DNA of 64,000 nt from Pseudevernia furfuracea (lineage: Eukaryota > Ascomycota > Lecanoromycetes > Lecanorales > Parmeliaceae): contig JAIUPT010000008.1 in the NCBI GenBank assembly GCA_022315425.1, positions 248,001 through 312,000 on the forward strand. The letters run 5' to 3'. The position numbers and the translations under genes were made by a program. This document shows positions 45,518-57,281 of this stretch, piece by piece. The number at the start of each line of letters is the position of its first letter. The stretch's first letter is position 1. The notes under the pieces are model-generated. The model saw only the letters and a list, made by a program, of their open reading frames with translations, was not told the origin of the DNA and did not search any database.

Positions 45518-46145
45518 TCAAGCATAGCTCGTCCCGCCCGAGACCTTGCCCGCCCTGTCGTCCTTGAAGACCAGAAATGCAGAGAGGATGAAAGCGACGC
45601 TGTTCCCCAGGTTAGCCTCCGCACACATCACCGTCATTGGAGGTATTTAAGGCTCACATCTCAACGAAATCAAAAGCGACAGCCACGTTCCACTCCGTCC
45701 TAGGCTGATCAGTCCACTGATAGAAGGACTTGTCACTGGTCGCGCAGATGTTCACTTTCTGCCCATTGACGTTTGTGACATCGTGCACAGGGTAACCGCT
45801 CGTCTTATCTGGTTCCGGGCATCCACCTTTGGGCCTCAGCATCAGCACGGCCGTTGCAATCCATAGCAAGAACACCAAAGCCTCCGCTACCAATCTTATT
45901 ATAGTTCGTGTGGCGGAACCTCCAGCAAAGGGATTGTTATTCAGGTGGTGTGTGATGAGGTTGTGTAGGGTGAGAGCGAAAGTGAAGATGGAAGCTATGA
46001 CGCCGACGGCGAGGGGGCCATTGATGGAGGTCCACCAGCCGCGATGAACGCCAGAATAGCAGATGAGGATGAGGAAACCGACGCCGAAGAGGAGCTGGGC
46101 GATGCGGGTGAAATAGAGGGTTCGAGGGTTAGAAAGGATAGACAT
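45518..46145 (-). CDS. MARVEL-like four-helix membrane protein
   Basis: Two exons, 46145-45658 and 45599-45518 (phase-2 intron), give 189 residues. Four hydrophobic helices: IAQLLFGVGFLILICYSGV (about 14-34), GPLAVGVIASIFTFALTLHNL, LVAEALVFLLWIATAVLMLR, and a last one spanning the splice junction (VAVAFDFVE plus IVAFILSAFLVF). A hydrophilic loop with two Cys lies before helix 4, as in fungal MARVEL-domain proteins. The tail is short and ends VSGGTSYA. The second exon restores the last helix and the stop codon, which supports the splice. These proteins act in membrane apposition and traffic; the specific role is unknown. Confidence 0.8.
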
Positions 46146-47699
46146 GGTGGTAAGGATTAGTGAGGGAGGAAGAGGTGAGGGTGAGGAGCTTTGTTTTGAC
46201 TAGATGCCGTTGTGTGTGTGAGATGAGAGTGTCTCAAGTCTTGAGACAGAAGTAGTGTGACAATATGTGATAAGAAGAAAGGAGGGGTGAGTATGATATA
46301 TGCATCTTGACACAAAGACACAGCCCCCACCGCAGCTCCTTCCCCAACAGGCATCTCCTGCACTCTCATATCTATCACTCCAATCAGCACGTGTGGTCTG
46401 CAGCAACCATAAGGCTGCAGGAGTCAATCCGAGGCAATTGGAGCCTCGTTGGATTGCTATGATGCCATGCATATATTTTGGTGTGTTTTGAATGGCTAGG
46501 CTAAGGCTGAGCCGCGCCTGGGACTCCCTGGAGTAAGGTTATGTAGGATCTCGGGCACAGCCCTCGAGTCTAGAGAAGTTTCAGCCGTTGTGGAACCCCT
46601 GCTACCAATCAATCAATCCAGTAATAATAATGGCTGGCCCATTACAATCTAACTCTGAGCATTTGTCGGTTTCAAATACATGTACCACTCTACGAAAGCC
46701 GATGGGACTAGAAACATGGGCTCTTAATACATGCGAATGTCTTGCAAGATACTGCCCGGGCACATAATAAGGCTCTGGGTTCCCGCGCAATGCTGCTTAG
46801 CAGTCGTGACCGTAAAAAAGGAAAAAAGCTTCACCTTGGATCGAGATTCGAGGGCCCGAGGCTGACGGAAGTGGGAAAGTCAAGCCGGCACTAAAGGATG
46901 ATCGCCTCTTAAAATAGCTCCCCTCTGACCTGCAACAGTTAAGAACTTAAGACCACCTACCTCCGTACACACAACCATTTTCAGTCCCAGATAGCCGTCT
47001 GCTTTTGCGATACCATATGATAGATGATACATGTAAGATAAAAGTGTGGTCTAGCCTAGACGAATGTGTTACAACGATGAGAATAAAATAACCGCGAAAA
47101 GGTCAATCGATGACCTCCAAACCGACATAGGTATGTATACCAGCGCCTGAACCTTTTTCAATCCCCCCTTTCTGCAAAAGCATCTCTACGAGCCGTAAAG
47201 GGAATCTCCGTTATTATCATGGTCGTGGAATAACTTCTTTCTAGCAACGACATCAACAAGCGAGAGGGTCGGTCAAAGGTTGTACCCTTACAATTTTGCC
47301 GGCTCGAGGACCACTACCTACGTAATGATGTGCCAGCTAATCTGAGGACTAATAAGCGTGTAATCCCAGAAACCGGGTGTCAAAGTGCCGCTGAAAAAAT
47401 TTACGGATAGTGATAGTAGCACAGGAGCTTGAATTCCATTTTGGGGAATAGATGCTGAACGATCAAGGCGTGTCATTGCGTTTCTAGTAGTACCAACGGG
47501 CATAGTCAAGGAAACGCTGGAAAATTTGCATCCCCAGTGTTTATCAAACGCCCTCAGTCGACTCAATGAGGCACCCACAAGCGTGTGTTCTTCGTAATAG
47601 GGGGCTGCTTTCCATCATCGAGGAGGCTTCACGTGTCGGAGGTAAGTAGGTATGCGATAAACGCCGAGAGGTAACAAATCCTCACCTTGATATGTTGCT
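46146..47699. other. Intergenic, no gene recognised
   Basis: Contains the MARVEL-gene promoter. A minus-strand frame at 47318-47578 has no recognisable family. No repeat or RNA gene was seen. Confidence 0.45.
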
Positions 47700-48068
47700 C
47701 TCGGCGTTTATCGGAGACTCTCGATCATCCCTCGATACGGTTCCTGGAGATTGGGAGACATCTGTAAGTCACTCGTTGAGTGCTTCTACAGGATCCCCAT
47801 CCTCCCAGGATAACACTCACGCATTTGGCAAGACTCAAGAAGATCTCTCGGCCAAAAGACTTACGGCTTTGATCCAGGTCTTTCCATAATCTCCGTTTAG
47901 CCCATGTAGGAAGATAATGTCAAATTTGACGGGGTCTTGCCCTAGAACGAGAACCTGAATCTTTCTGTGGACATAGCTGGATGGCAATTTGGGCGCAGCT
48001 GAACAGACAAGATCGTGTGGGGCGCGAGAGGGAAGCGGCGGCAGTATGTGAACGGCAAGACCAAGCAT
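47700..48068 (-). pseudogene. Possible alpha/beta-hydrolase (SERAC1-like) N-terminal fragment
   Basis: The peptide VKFDIIFLHGLNGDYGKTWIK resembles the start of the alpha/beta-hydrolase domain found at the N-terminus of fungal SERAC1-like or NACHT-type proteins (hydrophobic strand, then HGLxGxxxKTW). A likely intron follows (GCC|GTAAGT to ACAG near 47761) and leads to 27 residues before a stop. No nucleophile motif or downstream domain was found. Best read as a truncated relic. The exact limits are uncertain. Confidence 0.35.
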
Positions 48069-48792
48069 TAGGCAAATTGCAAGGTTGCCTAAATGGGTTG
48101 ATGATGCCTACTGTAAAGGCAGAGCACCGGTCAGAGAGCCGAGGATCGGCAGCATATAGCCTCAATACGTATGCGTCGCCATCGTAGTCCGTTTCGAAGC
48201 CGGCGGAAACGAGCGTTGTCATTTTCCCGATAAAAGCCCAGTGTCTTGTAGAACATACTCCCAGCTAGTTGTTGTGAAGCAGATCCGGGGTCCAACGCAA
48301 ACATGTCCTCGCAGCAGAAGGCAATCACCCAAGCCTGACGGTGATGAAGGGCCGCATTAATCTTGTCAAAACACTATACTTACACGAGTCAGGGCATGGG
48401 AGGTTTGCGATGATAAATTGGCAAAGGCCCTATTCTTGCGAATGCAGCACATTGGCTCCGGCTCTGACACCGAGAAGAACGGTAAGATTGCAGTCAGAAC
48501 ACCGCTGCCCAACTGCATAGATTCGAAAATGCGTCAAGCTGCATACCACACCTCCTTCCTCATTCAAGGTGGTCGAATTCTTGTTCACTTCACATGAGGT
48601 CCCGATATCTTTGTTTTTCGAGACTGGTGCATTGCTACAGCCGGCTTAAGGAATAAAAAGCTGTTGCTGCTGCCCACAAGTGGAATTTGCTGCCTTTAGC
48701 CGCCCAGTGTCGTAGGAAGAGAAGCATGACCCCATCCCTAGGCCCTTCAGTTCCTCTCCATCGATGCAGTATATTGAATCTGAAGTCAGAAC
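48069..48792. other. Intergenic, no gene recognised
   Basis: Short minus-strand frames up to 48328 may be further decayed parts of the hydrolase-like relic; no motif supports this. Confidence 0.4.
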
Positions 48793-49428
48793 TCATGGCT
48801 GCTCTTCCGACTCGCCCTCCTTCATCACCTCCTCAAGGTGCCCCTCCGTATCAGCTCCTTCCCTGGCCACGGCTGCAGCCTGATTTTCACTGCCGCCAAC
48901 AGCACTTTCCAGTCCCTGTCCTTCTGTGAGCAGCCAGGAAGCAACCTCATTCTTCTCATTAGCCTCGGCTTCGTAGACCGCATCTTTCCCTGCCTTATTT
49001 ATGACCGTCGCATCCGCTCCCGCTTCTATGAGTAGCTTGACGGCGGGCAAATGGCCGTTGAGAGCAGCCCAGTGGAGTGGCGTGTTGCCTGATGCATTTT
49101 GTAAATTGAGTGAGAGAGCGTGGTTGGAGGATGAAAGAGCGAGGAGTTCTTTCAAAGTAGCTGAGCGTTTGTCAACATGGTATCCCTGCAACACGTAAAC
49201 CGTTTGGAATAACGGACCTTTGTGCCCATTGGCAGCAGCCATATGAAGTAGGCCATTGCCGCTATCCTTGTCGACGGCTGTTGTGAGGATTGTTCCGGGA
49301 GTAGTGGAGAGGCTCTTAGCGAAGAGATCGACCGCAGCTTTTAGGTCTGAGGTCCCGCCGAGGCGGGCTAGGTAAAGGAGGTCATCAACTTGATCAGTAG
49401 TGAGGGTAGCGAGGGTTGCGGTGGGCAT
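48793..49428 (-). CDS. YAR1-like ankyrin-repeat protein
   Basis: Two exons, 49428-49218 and 49160-48793 (57-base intron, phase 1), give 192 residues. The protein starts MPTATLATLTTDQVDDLLYLARLGG. The first ankyrin repeat is GNGLLHMAAANGHKATLKELL, formed across the splice; the second is GNTPLHWAALNGHLPAVKLL with IEAGADATVINKAGKDAVYEAE. An acidic C-terminal tail follows. Size and two-repeat layout match yeast Yar1, which escorts ribosomal protein uS3 to the nucleus for 40S assembly. Reading upstream of 49428 has no support. Assignment to YAR1 rests on layout and length, so a different small ankyrin protein cannot be excluded. Confidence 0.8.
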   Translation of the reverse strand: MPTATLATLTTDQVDDLLYLARLGGTSDLKAAVDLFAKSLSTTPGTILTTAVDKDSGNGLLHMAAANGHKGPLFQTVYVLQGYHVDKRSATLKELLALSSSNHALSLNLQNASGNTPLHWAALNGHLPAVKLLIEAGADATVINKAGKDAVYEAEANEKNEVASWLLTEGQGLESAVGGSENQAAAVAREGADTEGHLEEVMKEGESEEQP

Positions 49429-49730
49429 TTTGAGGGGGCCAAGCGTTCGTTGTGTGATGGAGATAGACAAAGTGGAAGTCGAGGTAAAAAAATGAAAAGT
49501 TGCGAGCGCTCGCCCAACAATATTCAAGTCTACTTTTCAAGACATGGTAATGGGTTCTACGTTCTAGACGAAAGGTAGGTTCTTGTAAAGAGTTCTTAAA
49601 TCCATGCTAAATAAGCCTGAGTGTGGATCGGCTCCCACGAGGAGGGCCAAAAGCAGGTCGAGAGCATCGAGACAGATGCCCAGGCTCGACAGAATAATGT
49701 ACAACCCATGTTGCATCCATGAACAATCAA
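49429..49730. other. Short intergenic gap
   Basis: Lies between the YAR1-like gene and the WW-domain gene, both on the minus strand. It should contain the YAR1 promoter; nothing specific was recognised. Confidence 0.5.
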
Positions 49731-50543
49731 TCAGTCCCGTAACCAAGCTCGCCTTTTCTCCTCTTTCTTCTCTTTCCTCTTCTCCTTGAAAGCCTTCAAC
49801 TCCTGCTTGCTCAACTTCTTCCCACTCCTCTCCGCCTTCAAGCTCTTTCCATTATGACTGTTTGCCGCAGCATCTACGTCAAAGAAAGCACTCATCTGCC
49901 GTTTGCTTTTATTCTCATCATTATGGTTCTCCGGATTGATGTCATGAGGCTGCCACTTCCCCGTGAACCTGTTGAAGACGCCAGTCGCCGTGTAGATAGC
50001 AGCAGGATCAGCAAGCTGCCCAGTACCATCTTCCGGCGCCTGTTGTTCTTGAGCGTAGGAAGCAGTGGGGTCGTAATCGCCGTGTATCGCAGGATCGTAT
50101 CCTCCATATGGTCGCTGTGCCGCTGATGCTAGGTCTTCGGTTCCTGGTGCTCTATCCGGTATTCTGTCGTAGTTGCCAACACCTAGTGCTGCAGGCTGCG
50201 AGGCATCCGGTACGCGAGGGTTAGTCCATTGTGATTGCTGAGTGAAGCGGTTGTAGAAGTAGTAGGCTTGGGTAGTGTCATTCCAGACAGGGTCCCAGCC
50301 ATCATCTTCCACAGGTGGTGCTCCCATTGGTAGAGGAGGTGCACTCTCCCCCTGCTCCTCGGGCAATGGTGGAGCAGCTACAGTGGCTGCGGAGGTTTTA
50401 TGAGGGGTCTCTGATGCCATCTCCCCCACCTCACGTACCCTAGGCACCTCCTCTTTTCCGCGGTCAGGTATAGCTTCCGCGGCTTCAGCCCGAGTACTGC
50501 TTCCCCCATTGGATGGGTCTAGTGAAGGCTTGGTGGTTGACAT
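49731..50543 (-). CDS. WW-domain protein with basic C-terminus
   Basis: Single-exon gene, 270 residues. A low-complexity N-terminus rich in Ser, Ala, Glu and Pro precedes one WW domain (about 82-113): GWDPVWNDTTQAYYFYNRFT, then QSQWTNPRVP, with both signature Trp and the final Pro. A middle region contains repeated Tyr-Asp-Pro and a conserved-looking IYTATGVFNRFTGKWQ segment. The C-terminus is a highly charged Lys/Glu helix (KKLSKQELKAFKEKRKEKK). WW domains bind proline-rich ligands. This layout is common in fungal proteins thought to work in RNA processing, but I cannot assign a specific role. Confidence 0.82.
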   Translation of the reverse strand: MSTTKPSLDPSNGGSSTRAEAAEAIPDRGKEEVPRVREVGEMASETPHKTSAATVAAPPLPEEQGESAPPLPMGAPPVEDDGWDPVWNDTTQAYYFYNRFTQQSQWTNPRVPDASQPAALGVGNYDRIPDRAPGTEDLASAAQRPYGGYDPAIHGDYDPTASYAQEQQAPEDGTGQLADPAAIYTATGVFNRFTGKWQPHDINPENHNDENKSKRQMSAFFDVDAAANSHNGKSLKAERSGKKLSKQELKAFKEKRKEKKEEKRRAWLRD

Positions 50544-50983
50544 GTTTGTATTAGTGACGGTCGAAAGGCTTTGAAAAAAAGAGGAAAAAGGAAAAGATGC
50601 CCACCCAGACGGTCAGCTATTGGTGGTGACGGACAGATCATGGATGATATGCCGAGCTTCACCGGAAATCTCGGCTAATTCCCTTAGCTCAAAGGCTAAA
50701 TCTGCAGGGTCCACAGGTACCCCGCGCCCTGGTGCCGCTGGGATCAAGAGTGCCGACTCCCGAGAGTGCCTGGAGTGCGTCAACTTGACGTTGTGTAATG
50801 AAAACTCTTCACCTACGGAGTACAGAGTATACATAAATAGCAGGAAAATGGCTTGTTGACCCTCATCTCTCGTCTACTCTACTTTACTATCACTCCCGCA
50901 TGTTTTGATCAAAAGCATTGACTTTAATTTTGGGCACTACCAGCACAAGATACTCACTCTAGTTTCCCAGCAACACCGCCAAA
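50544..50983. promoter_or_regulatory. Divergent promoter region of the WW gene and the sugar transporter
   Basis: Contains an exact TACGGAGTA at 50814-50822, about 160 bases before the sugar-transporter start. No other site was recognised. Confidence 0.5.
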
Positions 50984-52633
50984 ATGACGACTCCTAAGGT
51001 CTTCGTGCAAGCCCTCATGGACAAGAAGAAAGAGATTGTAGTCTTTTCTGCCACAGCCATCGCCCTCTATGGCTATGATCAGGGTATGATGTCCCTCATC
51101 AACACCAATCGCGACTACCTCGCCACCATGGGCATTGGTGGGGAAGATCCCCTCGTTGGTGTCATCGTCTCAGTCTACTACCTTGGCTGTGCAGTTGGAG
51201 CGGTTTTCGCCAGCCTGTTGGCAGATATGGGAGGCAGGAAGCCCAGTATCTTTGCTTGTCTGGCAGTGACCTCTTTGGGCAATCTGTTCATGTTCGTTGC
51301 GGGCCTGGGCTACAGCAAGGGTGCAATGTCTATGATGTTTTTGGGACGCATCATTATGGGCTTGGGTGTTGGTGGTATCGATTCTGTCATTCCCGTCTAC
51401 TCGTCTGAATTGAATTCCGAGGGTGGACGAGGAGAAGCTCTGGCAAAGGAATTCCAGTCGAACATCTTCGGTCTCAATATGGCCTTCGCCATCAATCTTG
51501 CTGTCACCCATGGACTCGGGAGGGACAATCAATGGGGTATGTTCACAAACTAGTTGCAAATATATCTAGCTCACGTGTACTAGCTTGGCGTATACCTATC
51601 ATTGCTATGCAGATTTACCCTGTCCTCCTCTTATCCTTCATATATCGCCTCCCAGAAACACCCCGATGGTTCATCTTCCACGAACGGGAAGAGGACGCCA
51701 AATCAGCCCTGACTGACATCTACGGAGAAGACGACATGAAGGAGAAATTTGACGAACTCAAGAAAGCCCATGATGAAGAATCAAGTCACTCCGTTGGCTA
51801 CAACGATATGATATGGCCTGGAAGCAAACAGTTCCACCCAACAATGGTGACTGTCATGGGCCAAGTCAATCAGGCATTGACAGGCTATGGTGCTGTCAGT
51901 GTGTACGGTCCGCAGATATTTGAACTTCTGGGCTTAGGCGTTTCCGTTTCGGAATACCTCACACAGGGCAACTACATCTCCTACTTCTTCCTGATGACTT
52001 TTGCCTGGCTACTTATCGATCGTGTTGGCAGGCGTGTAATGATGGTTGGGGGGGCCGTTGGAATGGCAGTCTCCTTCTTGATCCTCACCTTGCTCGGTGG
52101 TCTGGCACAAAACGCCGAGAAACTTAACATTCCTGACCTGCCAATCGCCATTGTGGGTGGCGTAGTTCTATACATCGCAACAGGGATCTTTGGCATTGGC
52201 TGGTTGTCTCAGCCCTGGTTGATTCCGACCGAGATTTTCCCCTCGACGTCCCGCGCTCAAGGCTCCGCCATTTCGGTCGTCATCTGGGGTCTTGCCAATT
52301 TTGCCGTGACCCTCCTTACACCTATCGGCTTCAACAATTTGAACTACTGGCTTTTCTTAGTCTTTGCAGTTACGAATCTCTTCGCCGCGTGGTGGACCTG
52401 GGTAAGCTATTTTCCACAAGCAGCTCTCACTGACTGGCACTAAACTATATTTGCAGTTATACTCTCCGGAGACCGGGGGCAGATCCTTCGAAGATAATCA
52501 ATCTTTCTTTGAAGAGGCTAAGGAGCGCGGCTTGTGGAGTGTAATGAAAGTGAACAAAGGTGACTTCCGTGGAATGCCTAAAGGCGAGAAAGACGATGGA
52601 GAGAGTCAGCCATTGCTGAGCAACGGATCATGA
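50984..52633 (+). CDS. MFS sugar transporter (sugar porter family)
   Basis: Twelve-helix proton-linked sugar porter. Exons 50984-51536, 51584-52401 and 52457-52633 give 515 residues. Family marks: YGYDQGMMSLINTNRDYL in helix 1, LLADMGGRKPSIFACL after helix 2, FLGRIIMGLGVGGIDSVIPVYSSEL in helices 4-5, WRIPIIAMQIYPVLLLSFIYRLPETPRWFIF before the central loop, LLIDRVGRRVMMVG after helix 8, and YSPETGGRSFED after helix 12 (split by the second intron). The conserved QxxxxxYG motif in helix 7 is QALTGYGAVSVYGPQIF. An internal intron-retained frame would add a stop, so the spliced form is preferred. The substrate, probably a hexose or related sugar, cannot be told. Confidence 0.93.
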
Positions 52634-53300
52634 AGTGCATGAGACTACCGTGTGAGACCAGAAGAATTTGCTCAATCTTTGGCCAATTTATTGTACTTGC
52701 AAAAGCACATATAGCTCACACAGCTCATGGTTTTAGTCTCTTGAGCTAAGAAGCATTTAGTCCAAAAATTTACAATGTCATGAGATTAGGAGAACGAGAC
52801 CACAGCCACTGATTCTGAATCTTAATAATATGCTGAATAGAAGCCATGGTGAATATAGCCAGGCAGGTATTCAACTTTGCAACCAACCTGTCAACGAATG
52901 AGCGAAGCTAAGCTGACAGGTTTCAAAGATTGCCTGTCAGTCGAACTCTCGAGGGATAGTCTCAGCTGTATTCCTGTTGCGACGGCGTTGGATACTATCA
53001 GCCATACGTGCACAGCTCGCATCCAGTTTTGCCCTGAAAAACGTTGTTTGGAGGGATGAAACGATAGTGAGGAAGCGTATACTTGGGCGACAGTCTTCAT
53101 AACCGATAAATTGTTGGACATGATACATATTAATACTGATGAAAGTGGGAAGGAAGAATGAAAACCCATCTTCTCCCCGCGGCTGCGGCAAACGCGTCAA
53201 ACATGTTTGCATTTCTTTTTGTTTGGGACATGATTGCTTTTCTGTTCACGTTGAATGTTCATCATCGAATAATTAATGCTATTGCATCCATCAAGGTGAG
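52634..53300. other. Intergenic, no gene recognised
   Basis: 3' region of the sugar transporter and promoter of the 5'-nucleotidase-like gene. The short frames present have no motifs. Confidence 0.5.
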
Positions 53301-55495
53301 ATGTCTGGTAAAGATTTCCCAGATTCGGAGTCTGTCACGTGGCGAAGGGATTGCCGAGACGAACGTCCCCCAGATCTCCGCTTTCTGCACTTCAATGACG
53401 TCTATCATATTGAGTATGATGCATTTAAGCAGATTCCCATGCCTGGTGTTACGAAAACTGGTACTGATTGAATGGTAGAGCTGGCTCGGCGGAACCAGTG
53501 GGAGGCATATCACGCTTTCAAACCGTGGCGAACCACTACCGCTCACATCCACGATATGCTGATCAGCCAGGACTTCTAACCGTGTTTTCTGGGGACGCTT
53601 TCAATCCTAGTCTCGAAAGCTCGGTGACTAAAGGCAGTCACATGGTGCCTATTCTCAATAATCTGGAGACGGCTGTGGCGTGCGTGGGTGTGAGTATGGA
53701 AGCCTTCTCATTCGTGCGCTCACATACCGGACCTCTTGCTCGTCTGACATCTTTACTGCCAGAATCATGATTTGGATTTTGGCGTGCCCCAATTCAGGCA
53801 CTTGAAGAACCAGTGCAATTTCCCTTGGTTACTAGCAAATGTATTGGATCCTGGTCTTGGAGAAAATCAAGCTTTGGGAGGCTGCGACAAATCGATTTTA
53901 TTGGAAGCTTCAAACGGTATCAAAGTCGGTATAATTGGACTTGGGGAGCGAGAATGGTACGTCCGAGATGCGCAATGTGGCTACCTTCCTTCAGTTGTTT
54001 ACGCCAGAAATACAGGCTGGACACCATAAACTCCCTACCGCCAAAGTTGATCTACAAGTCTGCAACTGAGACCGCAAAAGAACTAGTACCAGGACTCCGT
54101 GCCCAAGGCGCCCAGATAATCATCGCCCTAACACATGCGCGAGAACCTAGTGACATCAAGCTAGCAGAAAAAACATCACCAGGCCTAATAGACCTGATCT
54201 TAGGGGGGCATGACCACTTCTATTCCCATCAAATCATCAATGATACCCACGTCCTTCGGTCAGGTACCGACTTCAAACAGCTCAGCTACATAGAAGCGCG
54301 CCGAAAAGCAAATGATCAGCCAGGCTGGGACTTCGACATCATCCGCCGCGACATCACCCGTGCGGTTCCGGAGGACGGAGCAGCTGTTCAAATTGTTGAC
54401 AAGCTGACATCGAGCCTGAGACACAAGCTTGAGAAACCAATCGGATACACGGCCGTGCCCCTTGATGGTCGTTTCACGACTGTGAGGACGAAAGAGAGTA
54501 ACCTCGGCAACTTCGTCTGCGACCTGATGCGCCATTACTACGATGCTGATTGCGCTCTCGTGGCTGCAGGCACCGTTCGCGGCGATCAGATTTATTCCCC
54601 CGGTGTCTTGCTTCTGAAAGACATACTCAACTGCTTCCCCTTCGAAGATCCAGTCGTCGTCCTGCGAATCAGAGGAAAAGCGATACTCGAAGCACTCGAG
54701 AACTCTGTCTGTCTAGTCCCAGCACTCGAGGGTCGATTTCCACAAGTCTCAAACATACACTTTGCGTACAACCCAAACCTAGCCCCAGGATCCAGGGTCA
54801 TATGGACGAAAATCCATGGGGAGCCTTTGGACCTCAACAAGTCATACACCATGGCAACAAGAGGCTACATGGGCCGCGGCAAAGACGGCTATGGTTCTCT
54901 TCTCGTGCGCAGTGAAGGCGGCGAGGCTGAAGAGATCGTCTCCGAAGAGAACGGCATGCTAATCAGTATGGTGCTCAGGCAGTATTTTATGTCTTTGAAA
55001 GTTCTTGGCAAATGGGCACGCTGGTCACCCAGTCTGCACTGCCACTGGGGAGGCGTGCATGACCGTCTCCACCCTGGCGGCAAAGTGCACGAGCCCAGTC
55101 CTTTCAAGAAGGAAACCAAGCACAGTCGCACTGGCATTGCGCGAGCCAACGCCGAAAAAGCTAAAACGGACGTTGACGGTAGACTCGTAGATAGTGACAC
55201 TGATGACGAGAAAGACCACCACCATTACGATGGTCTAGGATCGAGTGTCGGGAGTGTCGGGAGTGTCGGAAGCGTGGAAGAGAAGAAAGAGAGGGAGATG
55301 CATATTGCCAGGGTCTATACAAGGAGATGGATGGATCTGGCCGGCATTGAGAGGAAGGATGTCGGAATGGTAGGAGAGAAGACTGGAGAGTGGGAGTTGC
55401 CGCATTGGACTAAAGGCATTGCGCCCAGGGTGGAGGGGAGGATTGTCGTTGAGAATAACGATATTGATAATAGGCTCAATATTAATGTAGCCTGA
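53301..55495 (+). CDS. 5'-nucleotidase-family metallophosphatase
   Basis: Four exons, 53301-53413, 53479-53689, 53763-53956 and 54016-55495, give 665 residues. The calcineurin-like metallophosphatase core starts with LRFLHFNDVYHIE (motif I), then LLTVFSGDAFNPS (motif II), VGNHDLDFG (motif III, formed across the second intron), IIIALTHAREPSD and LILGGHDHFY (motifs IV-V). The C-terminal 5'-nucleotidase domain has ESNLGNFVCDLMRHYYDADC, and AAGTVRGDQIYSPGVL where the family usually has N-G-G-x-R. The last 150 residues hold an acidic linker with Gly-Ser-Val repeats (SSVGSVGSVGSVEEKK). No signal peptide is visible, so the enzyme is probably intracellular, unlike secreted relatives. Likely substrates are nucleotides or other phosphate esters. 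Confidence 0.9.
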
Positions 55496-55934
55496 GGGGG
55501 CGAGACGCAGCACTCTTGGGCATGGTCGACTTCACGATACAGCAATTACTGCAATAATATCAGCATTCTTGGTCACTGAACATATGTGTTCCCACAAAAT
55601 AATTCCACCAAAAGGATGCAACTGCCGGAAAGTCGGCAGCGCAAAGAAGTTCCAAAAACGCACGAAAAAGCAAACGAGGTAGAAAGGAGCCAAAACCTTG
55701 CACCCAGAACCACAGTCGAGGGTCTTAGACCACAGAAAACCCAAAGAGTTTGCTTTCAGAACCAAGTTCACGGAGCAACATACGCTCTCCTACATCTATG
55801 TAGCTACAGATCCGTGGTGAAGACGGTTTTGCAAGACCATGTTGCCAATGCTCCTTCCTATATGGGGGCGATGGGAATGATTTTGTGAGGCTCGAAGCTC
55901 ATCAGTCATACGTCTCGCACACGTAGGCAAATAG
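55496..55934. other. Convergent intergenic region
   Basis: Lies between the 3' ends of the 5'-nucleotidase-like and FtsJ-like genes. No gene or repeat recognised. Confidence 0.55.
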
Positions 55935-57281
55935 TCAACTGTCCATGTCCAAATTTTCCACCGCCACAGACACGTCGGCGGAGTATGCTGGGCGATTTGC
56001 GACTAGATCTCCAATGTCATCCGGATTTCCCTCCGGGTTATGTACAGCAGCAGCAGCATTGTCAGTCACGGCGACAGTCGCTTTACCTGTACGCATTTGT
56101 TCGCGCCCCGTTTTTCTATTCTGCTGCATAGTCCACCACCCGGCTACCAAAGCCTCCATCTGCACCTGCCATATCGGTTCTCCCAGCTCGATGACTCGTC
56201 CAGCGAATCTCTCAAGGAGCTCCGCCGCTTCTCCCGCAGGCTCAGGCTTGCTAATGAGCGCTTTCGTGTCTCTGTGTTCATTCTCGTTAATGACGGGAAA
56301 GGTAAGTTCTTTCCAAACATTCTTCCATCCATTGACTGCAGCCACTGCTTTTGGGTGCTCCGGTTGCAGGTTTTTGCCAATAACGTAGAACGTCCCGTTC
56401 TTTCTGTGACCTGAAACCGGCTTGAAGAGCTGGATCTCGGCGATATCGTCGATGACGCTCAGTATCTTGATGGTTTCATAGGCCCCAACTTCGTGAAGAA
56501 GCATGATAAGTGTACCGCCGCTTTTGATCCGCTGCATTGCTAGGATCAGCTGGCTGACGGTCAGCCGGACAGCTTCCACGGGCCGCCGGAAGTCGGCGAT
56601 GTACGGTTCGTGTGACTGAAGGACCTGGCCGTCGCAGAAAATTAGATCGAACAACTCGCCATGCCACGGACGTTTGTCGGAGAAGTGGGACAGTTCGCCA
56701 TGGCCGTTTGGAATCTCTGTGACACCAAACTCTGTATGCAGCATTGTGATATCTCCAAACTTCATACTAACGCGTATGTCTCGACGGTGTATGACCTTGA
56801 GCCCGCCCAGATCATGGGGCAGAGTCAACGCGCAGACAACTGCATGAGGACTGTGCTTGAGAGATGATGCAGTGAAACCACCGGGAGCCATACAGAGGTC
56901 CAGGACCCGTGGATTGCTGTGTAGCAGGCTCAATGCACCACCGCTGGCGGCGTCAATCTCATCTCCAATCTTGCACATGGTGTCAAAGCGGTCCCTGCGG
57001 TCCTTTGCATCCGCATTATCTGCCGTGCGAGGTCGGCACCGAAAGCGCCGGAAGCGGGCAGTGGTTCGAGGATGATTCCACGTCTGCTCGCAAGGTCAAT
57101 ATACGGGCGCGAGTTCATGATATGCTTTCGATTCACTCACATCATTTCGCACCTTCACCAGATCACGGTAGACCTCAGAACGAACTTCCAAGTACGATGA
57201 GACGAAGTTATCTTCAGGGCTGGGCTCAGGCCGTTGGAAGCCCATGTCCACATGTTCGACATGAGGACTAATCGAGTCCAT
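55935..57281 (-). CDS. FtsJ-like methyltransferase-domain protein
   Basis: Two exons, 57281-57141 and 57083-55935, give 429 residues. The start ATG (57281) opens MDSISPHVEHVD. The Rossmann core has the SAM motif RVLDLCMAPGGFTASSLK (typical D-L-x-x-A-P-G-G-F of FtsJ/RrmJ enzymes), then VVCALTLPHDLGG, LFDLIFCDGQVL, and IKSGGTLIMLLHEVGAYETI with the following FYVIGKN strand. A C-terminal region of about 130 residues (TGREQMRTGKATVAV and on) is unconserved. FtsJ relatives methylate ribose 2'-OH groups of rRNA, tRNA or mRNA caps. Fungi have several diverged members of unknown target, and this appears to be one. The second exon begins in the linker before the domain; its exact acceptor (57084) is inferred from phase. 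Confidence 0.85.
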
